This document shows positions 1-6,595 of a DNA stretch of 18,761 nucleotides, one piece after another. Position 1 is the first letter of the stretch. Each line of letters opens with the position of its first letter. The stretch is from an uncultured Candidatus Melainabacteria bacterium (GTDB lineage Bacteria > Cyanobacteriota > Vampirovibrionia > Gastranaerophilales > Gastranaerophilaceae). The position numbers were made by a program, and so were the translations under genes. Location: NCBI GenBank assembly GCA_934747335.1, contig CAKVGS010000036.1, forward strand, positions 1-18,761, given 5' to 3'. Under the pieces are notes generated by a model, which saw only the letters and a list, made by a program, of their open reading frames with translations, was not told the origin of the DNA and ran no database searches.

Positions 1-66
1 CTCAATGTTTGCAACATAACTATATTGATTTTATTCTGTTTTAGAAATTTTTCTAAAAATTATTAT

Positions 67-113
67 GGACACTACTGCTCCATTTGGGGAGGGGTAGAGG
101 AGGGGGTGTTATT
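67..113. repeat. GC-rich repeat downstream of upp
   Basis: A G-run-rich element containing CTCCATTTGGGGAGGGG. Read on the minus strand, CCCTCCCC, AAA, TGGAG and TCC line up with the element at 3037-3090. It lies in the otherwise empty 1-144 region. Confidence 0.55.
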
Positions 114-144
114 AACTTCTACCTCACATAAAAGCAACACTGTT

Positions 145-795
145 CTATGTATTAAAGATTCTATCTCCTGCATCGCCCATGCCGGGAACAATATAACCTC
201 TTTCATTCAAATGGTCATCTACTGCTGCAACAATCAATGTAATATTTGGGAAATTCTTAAATACAGCCTCAATACCAACAGGAGATGATATCATACACAC
301 ACAGCAAATATTTTCTTGAGGAATTCCTTTTTCTACATAAAGACGAATTGCTTCTATCAATGAATTGCCCGTTGCAAGCATAGGGTCAGTTATATAAACG
401 TAGTAATTATCAGGGTTATCAACAGGCATCGGCACTTTGTTATAATACCAAACAGGTTTGAGAGTTTTTTCATCTCTATACATGCCAATATGGCGAATTG
501 TCGCCTGTGGTAGAATATCAACAGCTTCATCCGTAAAAATCAAGCCTGCTCTTAAAATCGGTGAAATAATAATTGTGATATCAGGATTAATTGTTTTAGT
601 TACAAACTTAGTAAGCGGTGTTTCAATTTCCACATCTTTTTGAGGCAAATTCTTTGTAGCTTCATACAAAAGAATTCTTGTAAGTTTTCTTGCTGCAAGT
701 CTAACACCTTGTGTATCAGTGTTCTTATCACGCATTGTGCATAAACTTTGATTCACAATCGGATTTGATATTATTTTTAAATTATTATTTTCCAT
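145..795 (-). CDS. upp: Uracil phosphoribosyltransferase
   Basis: This 216-residue protein converts uracil and PRPP to UMP in the cytoplasm, the pyrimidine salvage step. The PRPP-binding motif is visible as VYITDPMLATGNS (residues 133-145), and the uracil-binding C-terminal signature as GYIVPGMGDAGDR (200-212). SPILRAG near residue 79 matches the family loop, and the length is normal for bacterial UPRTases. The ATG at 793-795 is preceded by GGAG at a sensible distance. The gene overlaps the 3' end of the upstream MCE gene by 11 bp, so the two are very probably cotranscribed and translationally coupled. The functional link between uracil salvage and lipid transport is not obvious. No clear T-tailed terminator follows; a GC-rich repeat lies downstream. 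Confidence 0.96.
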   Translation of the reverse strand: MENNNLKIISNPIVNQSLCTMRDKNTDTQGVRLAARKLTRILLYEATKNLPQKDVEIETPLTKFVTKTINPDITIIISPILRAGLIFTDEAVDILPQATIRHIGMYRDEKTLKPVWYYNKVPMPVDNPDNYYVYITDPMLATGNSLIEAIRLYVEKGIPQENICCVCMISSPVGIEAVFKNFPNITLIVAAVDDHLNERGYIVPGMGDAGDRIFNT

Positions 796-1432
796 TGTTA
801 TTCACTCCACTTAATTTTTTTTCTAAATCCACAGCTCTTTTATTCGCATCATCAACCATTTTATCGGCATAATTTACAAACGAACCCGCATCTTGAGCAT
901 TTCCGCCCGGCATATCAATTTGCTTAACTTTTTGACCAAAAGAAGAAGATGTATAAATAATTGCATTGAATTTATCAAACATTTCATTAAGAAGCCCCAT
1001 AGCATCATGTAAACGTTTTGGCGGATTAACAGCTATAATTGGCACATCTTTATTGATAAATGTTTGCTTATCAGGCAAATACAATTCCAACGATTTTGAA
1101 CCTGCCATCCCGCTAAATTCAACAGTAGCAACAGTTCCTTGTGGAATTTCAATTGATTTATCGGGAATAATAAACTTTACATAAACTTCTTCATTAGTTG
1201 GTTTAATTTTTGTAATATGTCCGACTTCAATTCCCATCATTCTAACAGGAGAACCAACGATTAAACCGTCCACATCAGGAAGATAAATGTTGTAATTATT
1301 ATCTGATTTAACTTTATTTATATAATGAAAAGTTGAAAAAGCCGTAATTATAAGTATTACAACTAACCAAAACAACAATTCTCCGCTATGAGTAATATAA
1401 ACAGTATTTTTTTCTTTCTTTTCTTTGGACAT
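785..1432 (-). CDS. MCE-domain (MlaD-type) lipid transport protein
   Basis: This 215-residue protein has a short charged cytoplasmic N-terminus, one membrane anchor (about residues 19-38), one MCE domain (about 45-122, containing LIVGSPVRMMGIEVGHI) and a helical C-terminal tail. This is the layout of MlaD, the periplasmic substrate-binding ring subunit of ABC lipid transporters that move phospholipid between inner and outer membranes (family knowledge). It implies a diderm cell. MlaE- and MlaF-like partners are not in this window, so the exact transporter cannot be named. The start is ATG at 1430-1432. No Shine-Dalgarno is visible, and a strong promoter lies so close that the mRNA may be nearly leaderless. 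The 3' end overlaps upp by 11 bp. Confidence 0.88.
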   Translation of the reverse strand: MSKEKKEKNTVYITHSGELLFWLVVILIITAFSTFHYINKVKSDNNYNIYLPDVDGLIVGSPVRMMGIEVGHITKIKPTNEEVYVKFIIPDKSIEIPQGTVATVEFSGMAGSKSLELYLPDKQTFINKDVPIIAVNPPKRLHDAMGLLNEMFDKFNAIIYTSSSFGQKVKQIDMPGGNAQDAGSFVNYADKMVDDANKRAVDLEKKLSGVNNNGK

Positions 1433-1441
1433 ATTAGATTA

Positions 1442-1470
1442 ATTATATTAAAAATTTTAGTTTCGCACAA
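1442..1470 (-). promoter_or_regulatory. Sigma70-type promoter of the mce-upp operon
   Basis: On the minus strand, TTGTGC (1470-1465) is followed by a 17-nt spacer and a perfect TATAAT (1447-1442). Only 9 nt separate the TATAAT from the ATG of the MCE gene, so transcription would start about 2-3 nt before the start codon. Confidence 0.6.
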
Positions 1471-1494
1471 GTAATTAAAAAAATATTAATAATA

Positions 1495-1549
1495 CCCTCT
1501 CCCGCCTTCGGCACCCTCCCCATGCTGAATTGACAAAAAGGGGAGGGAG
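1495..1549. repeat. GC-rich palindromic repeat upstream of the mce-upp operon
   Basis: CCCTCCCC (1514-1521) pairs with GGGGAGGG (1540-1547) around an 18-nt loop, preceded by CCCTCTCCCGCC. It occupies the gap between the homocitrate synthase-like gene and the mce promoter. No gene is seen in 1471-1633. Confidence 0.65.
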
Positions 1550-1633
1550 TGATATGCGCTAATCAACGACTTGATTTCTATCTTCTTCGAAAGGGTTGGA
1601 TTGTCGGTTGGGCATACCTGCCCAACAATAACA

Positions 1634-2947
1634 TTAAATAATATGATATGGCATTGCAACGCTACCTTTATCCAAACGTTTTTGCAATTCACCGGTCGGT
1701 TCATAAAATGGTGATACAGTCATAATCTTAGCTGCAATATCAGGATAGTGATAAATAAACTTTAATTCGCTTTCCGTCAAAGGCTTTTGCGTGTGAACGT
1801 TTGCGTAACGTGCTAATTCCAAAATATTTCGAGCTTCGTTTTCATCCTTAAATTCGATTTCCAACTTGTCATAAACATTTCTGAAACCTTTGATTCCGCC
1901 ATATTCACCCGTCGTAATCATTCGACCTGTTTCAATAATTTCAGGTTCACCTCTTCCTAGCTCTTCAAAATCATATAATTCATAGTTTCTTCTATCTTTT
2001 AAAGCACCATCAGCATGGATTCCTGATTCATGAGCAAACGCGTTATCGCCAACAGCAGGCTGATTTATCGGAATTGGTAAACCAAACGCGTAAGCCGTGT
2101 ATTTTGCAAGCTTCCAAGCTTTGCTTAAATCAATATTTTCATCTACTTGGAAAGCACCATTTGAATTTTTAAAACCTGCTGATTTCAAAACAGCTAACAA
2201 GCAAGATACTAAATCTGCATTACCTGCACGTTCTCCCATACCGTTTATCGCAGTATTAATGTAAGCATCAACACCCGCATCAACCGCAGCTCTTGCACCT
2301 TCAACAGAACAAGCTACCGCCATGCCTAAATCATTATGGAAATGCATTTCGATAGGCATTTGAGTTTCTTTTGCAAGTCTGTATATCCTTGTATAAGTAG
2401 TGTGCGGATCTTCATAACCAAGTGTGTCACAATATCTGAAACGGTAAGCACCGCGTTTTTTAACCTCTTTTGCTAATTTAATCAAATAATCCAAGTCGCT
2501 TCTTGAAGCATCCTCAGCGTTTACTCCAATAATTTTTGCACCTTTAGAAACTGCACATTCAACAGCCTCACAAGTCATTTTTATTATATCGTCAGGCGTT
2601 TTCTTGCCTAAATATTTACCATAAATCATTTGTTCGGAAGTCGATTGTGACAAATTACAGTTTTCTAATAACGGACAGTTTGAAAAAGATTTCTCAACAT
2701 CAGAAGCAATAGCTCTCATCCAACCTGAAAGCTTTGTTTTTCTGATTACTCCACGCTTTACAAGCTCTAAGTTCGCATTGAGATAATTTAATTCGTGCAT
2801 GGTAGTCGGGAAACCGAATTCGGACTGAGTAATTCCCATATCGTCAAGCATCAAGTTTATAATTGTTTTTTGCAATTTTGCAAGTCCGAGTCTAGAAGTT
2901 TGAACCCCATCTCTGTTTGTTACATCCACGAAATAAATTTTTGGCAT
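1634..2947 (-). CDS. Homocitrate/isopropylmalate synthase family protein, possible (Re)-citrate synthase
   Basis: A 437-residue DRE-TIM metallolyase that condenses acetyl-CoA with a 2-oxoacid. The N-terminal signature is DVTNRDGVQTSR (residues 8-19) rather than the usual DTTLRDGEQ. The metal ligands HFHND lie at about 202-206 and GERAGN at about 238-243, and HESGIHADG is also present. The large C-terminal LeuA regulatory domain is absent. The DVTNRDGVQ variant and the length recall clostridial-type (Re)-citrate synthases, but homocitrate or citramalate synthase cannot be excluded. I chose the ATG at 2945-2947: GGGAGGT sits just before it, and an upstream in-frame TTG at 2980 falls inside the -10 element of the promoter. 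No nif, leu or lysine-pathway neighbours are present, so context does not settle the substrate. Confidence 0.85.
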   Translation of the reverse strand: MPKIYFVDVTNRDGVQTSRLGLAKLQKTIINLMLDDMGITQSEFGFPTTMHELNYLNANLELVKRGVIRKTKLSGWMRAIASDVEKSFSNCPLLENCNLSQSTSEQMIYGKYLGKKTPDDIIKMTCEAVECAVSKGAKIIGVNAEDASRSDLDYLIKLAKEVKKRGAYRFRYCDTLGYEDPHTTYTRIYRLAKETQMPIEMHFHNDLGMAVACSVEGARAAVDAGVDAYINTAINGMGERAGNADLVSCLLAVLKSAGFKNSNGAFQVDENIDLSKAWKLAKYTAYAFGLPIPINQPAVGDNAFAHESGIHADGALKDRRNYELYDFEELGRGEPEIIETGRMITTGEYGGIKGFRNVYDKLEIEFKDENEARNILELARYANVHTQKPLTESELKFIYHYPDIAAKIMTVSPFYEPTGELQKRLDKGSVAMPYHII

Positions 2948-2971
2948 AATACCTCCCATATTGTTGGAGTT

Positions 2972-3000
2972 ATTGTACAATATTTAACAGATTTGAGCAA
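2972..3000 (-). promoter_or_regulatory. Sigma70-type promoter of the homocitrate synthase-like gene
   Basis: On the minus strand, TTGCTC (3000-2995), a 17-nt spacer and TACAAT (2977-2972) precede the gene. The predicted leader is about 20 nt and contains GGGAGGT just upstream of the ATG at 2947. Confidence 0.55.
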
Positions 3001-3036
3001 GTAAAGATTATATAAATACGTATTATACCAAATAAG

Positions 3037-3090
3037 CCCCCGCCCTAACCCTCCCCATGGAGACACTACTGTCCGAGAGAGGGAACTAAA
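3037..3090. repeat. GC-rich repeat between the symporter and homocitrate synthase-like genes
   Basis: GCCCTAACCCTCCCCATGGA begins the element and GAGAGAGGG closes it; the core holds CACTACTG. It shares arms with the element at 67-113 and the CCCTAACCCT lead with that at 15128. Confidence 0.65.
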
Positions 3091-3106
3091 GTCGTTCGCT
3101 TAAACA

Positions 3107-4579
3107 TTATTTGAGATACTTTGCAATATTATTTCCGACATCGTAGCGCTCGCAATAACGCTTAAGTTCTTTAATCACAACTCCTGACAAAGCAAATACT
3201 GCTATTAGGTTTGGTACTGCCAAAAACAAAGTTACAGCATCTGATAAATTAATAATACTTTGAAAATTCATTGCTGAACCGGCAATAATGCATAAACAAT
3301 AAATTGCTTGAAATACTCTTGTTTTGTATTTTGAATCTCCAAATAAAAATCCCCATGCTTTAAGTCCGTAATAAGACCCGCAAAGCATTGTTGACAGTAC
3401 AAAACAGCTTGCCATTACTGTCAGTAATATTGGATATGCAGGACAAATAGTTGCAAAAGCTTTTGATGTTAATTCAATGCCGGCTATACCATCGACTGTT
3501 AAATAAGCTTTTGAAACAACAATTACAAAGGCTGTTGCAACACCAACTATTACGGTATCAACGAAAGGTTGCAACATTGAAATAAATGCTTGTGCAACAG
3601 GTTTGTTAGTATTAACAGCCGAAAATGCAATTGGCGCAGTACCTAATCCTGATTCATTTGCAAACATTGCCCTTCTGAACCCCCAAAGCAGACAAGCAAA
3701 TGCACCACCTGTCATTGCACGCGGAGAGAAAGCTTCTTTAACTATTAAAACTAAAGTTTCCGGTAAGTGGTGAATATTAACTAAACATACCAAAAATGCA
3801 CTTGCTACATACAAAGAACACATAATCGGCGTTACTTTAGATGTGAATTTTCCAATAGCTTTAATTCCACCAATAATTGTAAACCAAGTAATTACAGCAA
3901 CAACAGTGCCTAAAATCCAGCCATTGTTTGCAAAAACGCTGCTGTCACCACCCGTTACTTCAGTAAACTGCGCAGTCATAGCGTTAATTTGAAATAAATT
4001 CCATCCGCCAATCATCGCAAAAATACAACAAACAGCATAAGTTTTCGCTAAAATAGGAGCAAATTTTTGAGAATATTTGCCTCTTAGTCCGACTAAAATA
4101 TAGTACATAGGACCGCCCGAAACGGAACCGTCAGGGTTTGTATTTCTAAACTTGACACCAAGCAATACTTCTGAAAACTTTAATGCCATTGAGAAGAATC
4201 CTGCAATAACCATCCAAAAAATTACTCCCGGGCCTCCGATTGAAACAGCCGCTGCAGAACCTGCAACGTTGCCAATCCCTGCTGATGCGGAAATTGTCGC
4301 ACTAAGAGCTTGAAAAGATGATAATTCACCTTTCTTCTTTCTCTGATACCCGCTCGGATTGTTATGTTTATAATTATTAGTAATTAATTTTATTGCATGT
4401 TTAAACCCCCAAATACCAATAAATCCTGTTCTTATCGTAAAATATATTGCAGCAAAAATCAGAAGTGCAATTAAAAATTCAATTTTCACTCCATTAATTG
4501 TTACATGCGAAAATATTATCCCTGATACTTTATCAGCTATTGGAGATAGAAGGCTATCTATTACGGCGTCTAAACTCAT
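3107..4579 (-). CDS. Sodium:alanine/glycine symporter, AGCS family
   Basis: A 490-residue polytopic inner-membrane protein, full length for the AGCS (AlsT/DagA) family, which takes up alanine or glycine with sodium. Visible family signatures are GIGNVAGSAAAVSIGGPG (residues 101-118), GGPMYY (155-160) and FANESGLGTAPIAFS in the middle of the protein. Hydrophobic segments run throughout, consistent with about 11 membrane helices. The ATG at 4577-4579 has no obvious Shine-Dalgarno. Two overlapping TATAAT-like hexamers (4586-4596, minus strand) lie just upstream, with only a poor -35. The intergenic region is shared with the divergent gene at 4755 and contains an HLR1-like site that could act on either gene. 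The exact amino acid transported cannot be read from sequence. Confidence 0.93.
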   Translation of the reverse strand: MSLDAVIDSLLSPIADKVSGIIFSHVTINGVKIEFLIALLIFAAIYFTIRTGFIGIWGFKHAIKLITNNYKHNNPSGYQRKKKGELSSFQALSATISASAGIGNVAGSAAAVSIGGPGVIFWMVIAGFFSMALKFSEVLLGVKFRNTNPDGSVSGGPMYYILVGLRGKYSQKFAPILAKTYAVCCIFAMIGGWNLFQINAMTAQFTEVTGGDSSVFANNGWILGTVVAVITWFTIIGGIKAIGKFTSKVTPIMCSLYVASAFLVCLVNIHHLPETLVLIVKEAFSPRAMTGGAFACLLWGFRRAMFANESGLGTAPIAFSAVNTNKPVAQAFISMLQPFVDTVIVGVATAFVIVVSKAYLTVDGIAGIELTSKAFATICPAYPILLTVMASCFVLSTMLCGSYYGLKAWGFLFGDSKYKTRVFQAIYCLCIIAGSAMNFQSIINLSDAVTLFLAVPNLIAVFALSGVVIKELKRYCERYDVGNNIAKYLK

Positions 4580-4638
4580 AAGTCAATTATATTATAAAAA
4601 TATTATTCTTTATAAGAAATAGAATATAATTTAAGTTG

Positions 4639-4665
4639 ATTGTAAACTTTTGTAAAGAATGTAAA
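4639..4665. promoter_or_regulatory. HLR1-like (RpaB-type) direct-repeat operator
   Basis: Read on the minus strand, 4656-4639 is TTTACAAA, two bases, TTTACAAT. This is a perfect fit to the cyanobacterial HLR1 consensus: two (G/T)TTACA(T/A)(T/A) units separated by 2 nt. A third unit, TTTACATT (4665-4658), lies 1 nt further on. The site sits between two divergent genes, about 100 nt upstream of the ATG at 4755 and about 60 nt upstream of the symporter ATG. Assignment to an RpaB-like regulator is inference. Confidence 0.5.
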
Positions 4666-4691
4666 CAAAAAAGTCAATTTTGAACAAAAGA

Positions 4692-4710
4692 AATACTTTA
4701 TCTATATGTA
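4692..4710 (+). promoter_or_regulatory. Conserved 19-bp promoter block of the Gly/Met-rich gene
   Basis: AATACTTTATCTATATGTA is 17/19 identical to a block upstream of the gene ending at 17158, and in both cases it lies 34-35 nt downstream of an HLR1-like site. It probably contains the -10 region (TATATG at 4703-4708). A TTGAAC at 4680-4685 with 17-nt spacing could be the -35. Confidence 0.45.
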
Positions 4711-4754
4711 AGGTAAAAGGTTAATTAAACAAAGATTTATAGTAGGAGGTCATT

Positions 4755-5747
4755 ATGTCACTCGGTTATGGCATAACAGGAATTGGAAACGGATTAGGAA
4801 CATTAGGACTTGGCGGTACAAGTTCATATTACGATCCGACAATGATGGGTATGGCTGGCGCATATTCTCCATACGGTTCAATGGGAATGATGGGTGCAAT
4901 GGGTTCTATGGGAATGATGGGAAGTTACTCACCATATTCAGGAATGGGTATGATGGGAATGTACAATCCTTCTTTTATGGGACAAATGAACAAAGCTTAT
5001 CAGCAAATGGAGGTTGATCAACTTAATCATTCCAGTGCAATGCATAATTTAATGTTGCAAAATCAGACACAAGCCTTTACTGATCAGGATAGAGCTATCT
5101 TTGAAAAAGCAATGGTAGATGCAGGAGTTAATAAATGTGTTACTAACTTAGCAGAAATGGTAAGAAAAGGTAATGCAGACGGTATTTGTCAGACTTATGA
5201 TGAATTGAAGCAAACTCTATATACAAAATACAGCGATTATTTTAAAGCAAATTCAAACAAACTTAATCCTTCTGACAGTGTTGCAAACTTTGTAGAACTT
5301 TTATACAGTCAAATTATTTCTGCTCAACAAGGTGAACAAGTAGATTTAAGAAGTGACGTTAAAAAATATGGTGAAACTGCATTTGAGCATGGCTTTTGGA
5401 AAAACTTCCACGGCAGTGACTACCATGACAAAACTTCAGAACAAGCATTAAGCTATATGTTTGGAACACCGATTGATAATAAAGCCGGTCATGAAAGAAT
5501 GGAAAAATACGGTGCAACTGCAGAAAAAATTGCAGAAGTTGGTACAGCAGCGGCAGTAGGTGCAGTAGCAATGCCAACAGTAGTAGCACTAGGGAAAAGC
5601 TCTACAAGCTCTTTAGCATCATCAATGAAATGGAAATGGGGTGAAAATAAAATTTCAAAATTAAGCGCATTCAATAAGAAATGGGCTTGGGCAGGTGCAA
5701 TCGGTTTAGCTGTAACTGACTGGTTATGGCAACAAAGCAGAGCTTAA
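4755..5747 (+). CDS. Gly/Met-rich protein of unknown function
   Basis: I do not recognise this 330-residue protein. Residues 1-78 are low-complexity: residues 30-78 alone hold 16 Met and 12 Gly with regularly placed Ser/Tyr, including a repeated SMGMMG motif. Residues 80-255 look like an ordinary soluble, mainly helical domain. Two hydrophobic stretches follow (about 259-279, Ala/Val-rich, and 309-325) in a Trp/Lys-rich C-terminus. There is no signal peptide. The start is well supported by GGAGG 5 nt before the ATG. The gene is monocistronic, with an HLR1-like operator upstream and an intrinsic terminator downstream. The Gly/Met N-terminus could be a flexible, membrane-binding or self-assembling segment, but nothing in the sequence proves a role. 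Confidence 0.85.
   Translation: MSLGYGITGIGNGLGTLGLGGTSSYYDPTMMGMAGAYSPYGSMGMMGAMGSMGMMGSYSPYSGMGMMGMYNPSFMGQMNKAYQQMEVDQLNHSSAMHNLMLQNQTQAFTDQDRAIFEKAMVDAGVNKCVTNLAEMVRKGNADGICQTYDELKQTLYTKYSDYFKANSNKLNPSDSVANFVELLYSQIISAQQGEQVDLRSDVKKYGETAFEHGFWKNFHGSDYHDKTSEQALSYMFGTPIDNKAGHERMEKYGATAEKIAEVGTAAAVGAVAMPTVVALGKSSTSSLASSMKWKWGENKISKLSAFNKKWAWAGAIGLAVTDWLWQQSRA
4875..4921 (+). repeat. 27-bp in-frame tandem repeat in the Gly/Met-rich gene
   Basis: GGTTCAATGGGAATGATGGG at 4875 recurs with one change at 4902, a 27-bp period that encodes successive SMGMMG units. This suggests that the low-complexity segment grows or shrinks by slippage. Confidence 0.7.
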
Positions 5748-5780
5748 TTACATTTTAAATAATCTTTCTTTTCTTAACCT

Positions 5781-5808
5781 AAGCTAAACTTTAAAAGTTT
5801 AGCTTTTT
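5781..5808 (+). terminator. Intrinsic terminator after the Gly/Met-rich gene
   Basis: An 11-bp perfect stem (AAGCTAAACTT at 5781-5791 pairs with 5795-5805) with a 3-nt loop ends in a run of five T. It lies 34 nt after the stop codon. Confidence 0.85.
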
Positions 5809-5824
5809 ATTTTGAAAAATATTC

Positions 5825-5852
5825 TTGACTTTAAATCTTGATATTGTAATAT
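5825..5852 (+). promoter_or_regulatory. Promoter of tRNA-Gln
   Basis: TTGACT (5825-5830), a 16-nt spacer and TAATAT (5847-5852) lie just upstream. Transcription would begin a few bases before the mature tRNA at 5864. Confidence 0.5.
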
Positions 5853-5863
5853 AGTAATTGCGA

Positions 5864-5939
5864 TGGGACGTCGCCAAGTGGTAAGGCAGCTGGTTTTGGT
5901 CCAGCCATCTCGGAGGTTCGAATCCTTCCGTCCCAGCCA
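5864..5939 (+). tRNA. tRNA-Gln (anticodon UUG), CCA encoded
   Basis: The acceptor stem TGGGACG (5864-5870) pairs with CGTCCCA (5929-5935). The anticodon stem GCTGG/CCAGC encloses the loop TTTTGGT, giving anticodon TTG, which reads CAA as glutamine. The T-arm GGTTCGAATCC is intact. The discriminator base is G, and the 3' CCA (5937-5939) is encoded in the DNA. The U1-A72 pair is typical of bacterial tRNA-Gln. The gene stands alone with its own promoter and terminator. Confidence 0.97.
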
Positions 5940-5942
5940 ATT

Positions 5943-5972
5943 AATAGAGGCTTTTAAAGCCTCTATTTTTTT
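5943..5972 (+). terminator. Intrinsic terminator after tRNA-Gln
   Basis: A perfect 12-bp inverted repeat (AATAGAGGCTTT, one-base centre, then its complement) spans 5943-5967. A seven-T run follows at 5966-5972, starting 3 nt after the tRNA. Confidence 0.9.
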
Positions 5973-6039
5973 ATGGAATAAGTAATGAAGCTTCAACTTA
6001 TTTTATATAAATAAACAATCGAAATTTACAGCGGATAAA

Positions 6040-6570
6040 CTATACTTTTGTAACTAATAATTGCTCCATATTTACTCCTTCATGTTTTAAAAGGGTAATT
6101 TTTGTTTTTATCCCGCCTGCATAGCCTGTTAAATTCCCGTTTGCTCCAACAACTCTATGACAAGGAATTATGATTGAAATCGGATTATGTCCGACAGCAC
6201 CACCAATTGCCTGAGCAGACATTTTTGCTTTGCCGTTTTCTTTTGCGATAATTTTTGCAATATCGCCATAAGTCCATACTTCACCATAAGGGATTTTACA
6301 AAGTATTTGCCAAACTCTTTGTCTAAAAGAGTTACCGTAAGGCGCAAGAGATAATTCAGAAATATTTGGTTTTTCACCTTTAAAATATCTGTCTAACCAA
6401 TTTTTGGTTTGTTGAAATATTTTAAGTTTATTATTTTCTTCAATTTCAGAATCAATTGTTGCACAGAAGTATTTTTGTCCTTCCAACCAAAGCCCTACAA
6501 GATTTTCTTGTTCATCACATGCGAGCATAATATTTCCGATTGGTGATTCAAAAACCGTATTATAATACAT
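6040..6570 (-). CDS. ogt: Methylated-DNA--[protein]-cysteine S-methyltransferase
   Basis: A 176-residue suicide DNA repair protein that transfers the methyl group from O6-methylguanine (and O4-methylthymine) to its own cysteine. The active-site motif IIPCHRVVG places the acceptor at Cys137, and NPISIIIPCHR and GYAGG complete the family signature. The helix position that holds the arginine finger in human MGMT is Gln120 here (SAQAIGGAVGHNP), a variant I recall as common in bacterial Ogt proteins. The start ATG at 6568-6570 follows AGGAG by 4 nt. It lies 25 nt after the DedA stop codon, so it is probably the last gene of an EamA-DedA-ogt unit. Confidence 0.95.
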   Translation of the reverse strand: MYYNTVFESPIGNIMLACDEQENLVGLWLEGQKYFCATIDSEIEENNKLKIFQQTKNWLDRYFKGEKPNISELSLAPYGNSFRQRVWQILCKIPYGEVWTYGDIAKIIAKENGKAKMSAQAIGGAVGHNPISIIIPCHRVVGANGNLTGYAGGIKTKITLLKHEGVNMEQLLVTKV

Positions 6571-6595
6571 AGAACTCCTAACTATTTAGTAAAAA

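Noticed and set aside
39..58. AT-rich inverted repeat TTTTAGAAA/TTTCTAAAA as a upp terminator
   Set aside because: The stem has almost no GC, and no T-run follows it in the upp direction.
25..288. Plus-strand frame of 87 codons at the left edge
   Set aside because: It runs antisense into upp and through a repeat; no Shine-Dalgarno and no recognisable domain.
1486..1704. Minus-strand frame of 72 codons
   Set aside because: It overlaps the 3' end of the homocitrate synthase-like gene and a GC-rich repeat, with no ribosome binding site or protein-like composition.
2948..2980. Upstream TTG start adding 11 residues to the homocitrate synthase-like protein
   Set aside because: The TTG overlaps the -10 hexamer, and the ATG at 2947 has GGGAGGT directly before it.
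3020..3030. A second TATAAT (minus strand) upstream of the homocitrate synthase-like promoter
   Set aside because: There is no acceptable -35 at 16-18 nt, and the proximal TTGCTC-17-TACAAT is the better candidate.
5799..5996. A 65-codon minus-strand frame containing WLGRKDSNLRDGWTKTSCLT
   Set aside because: It is the antisense translation of the tRNA-Gln gene and its flanks, a familiar false gene.
6190..6240. Gln in place of the arginine finger in Ogt as a loss-of-function sign
   Set aside because: The AQA(V/I)GGAVGHNP form is, as I recall, frequent among bacterial Ogt proteins, and the catalytic PCHR is intact.
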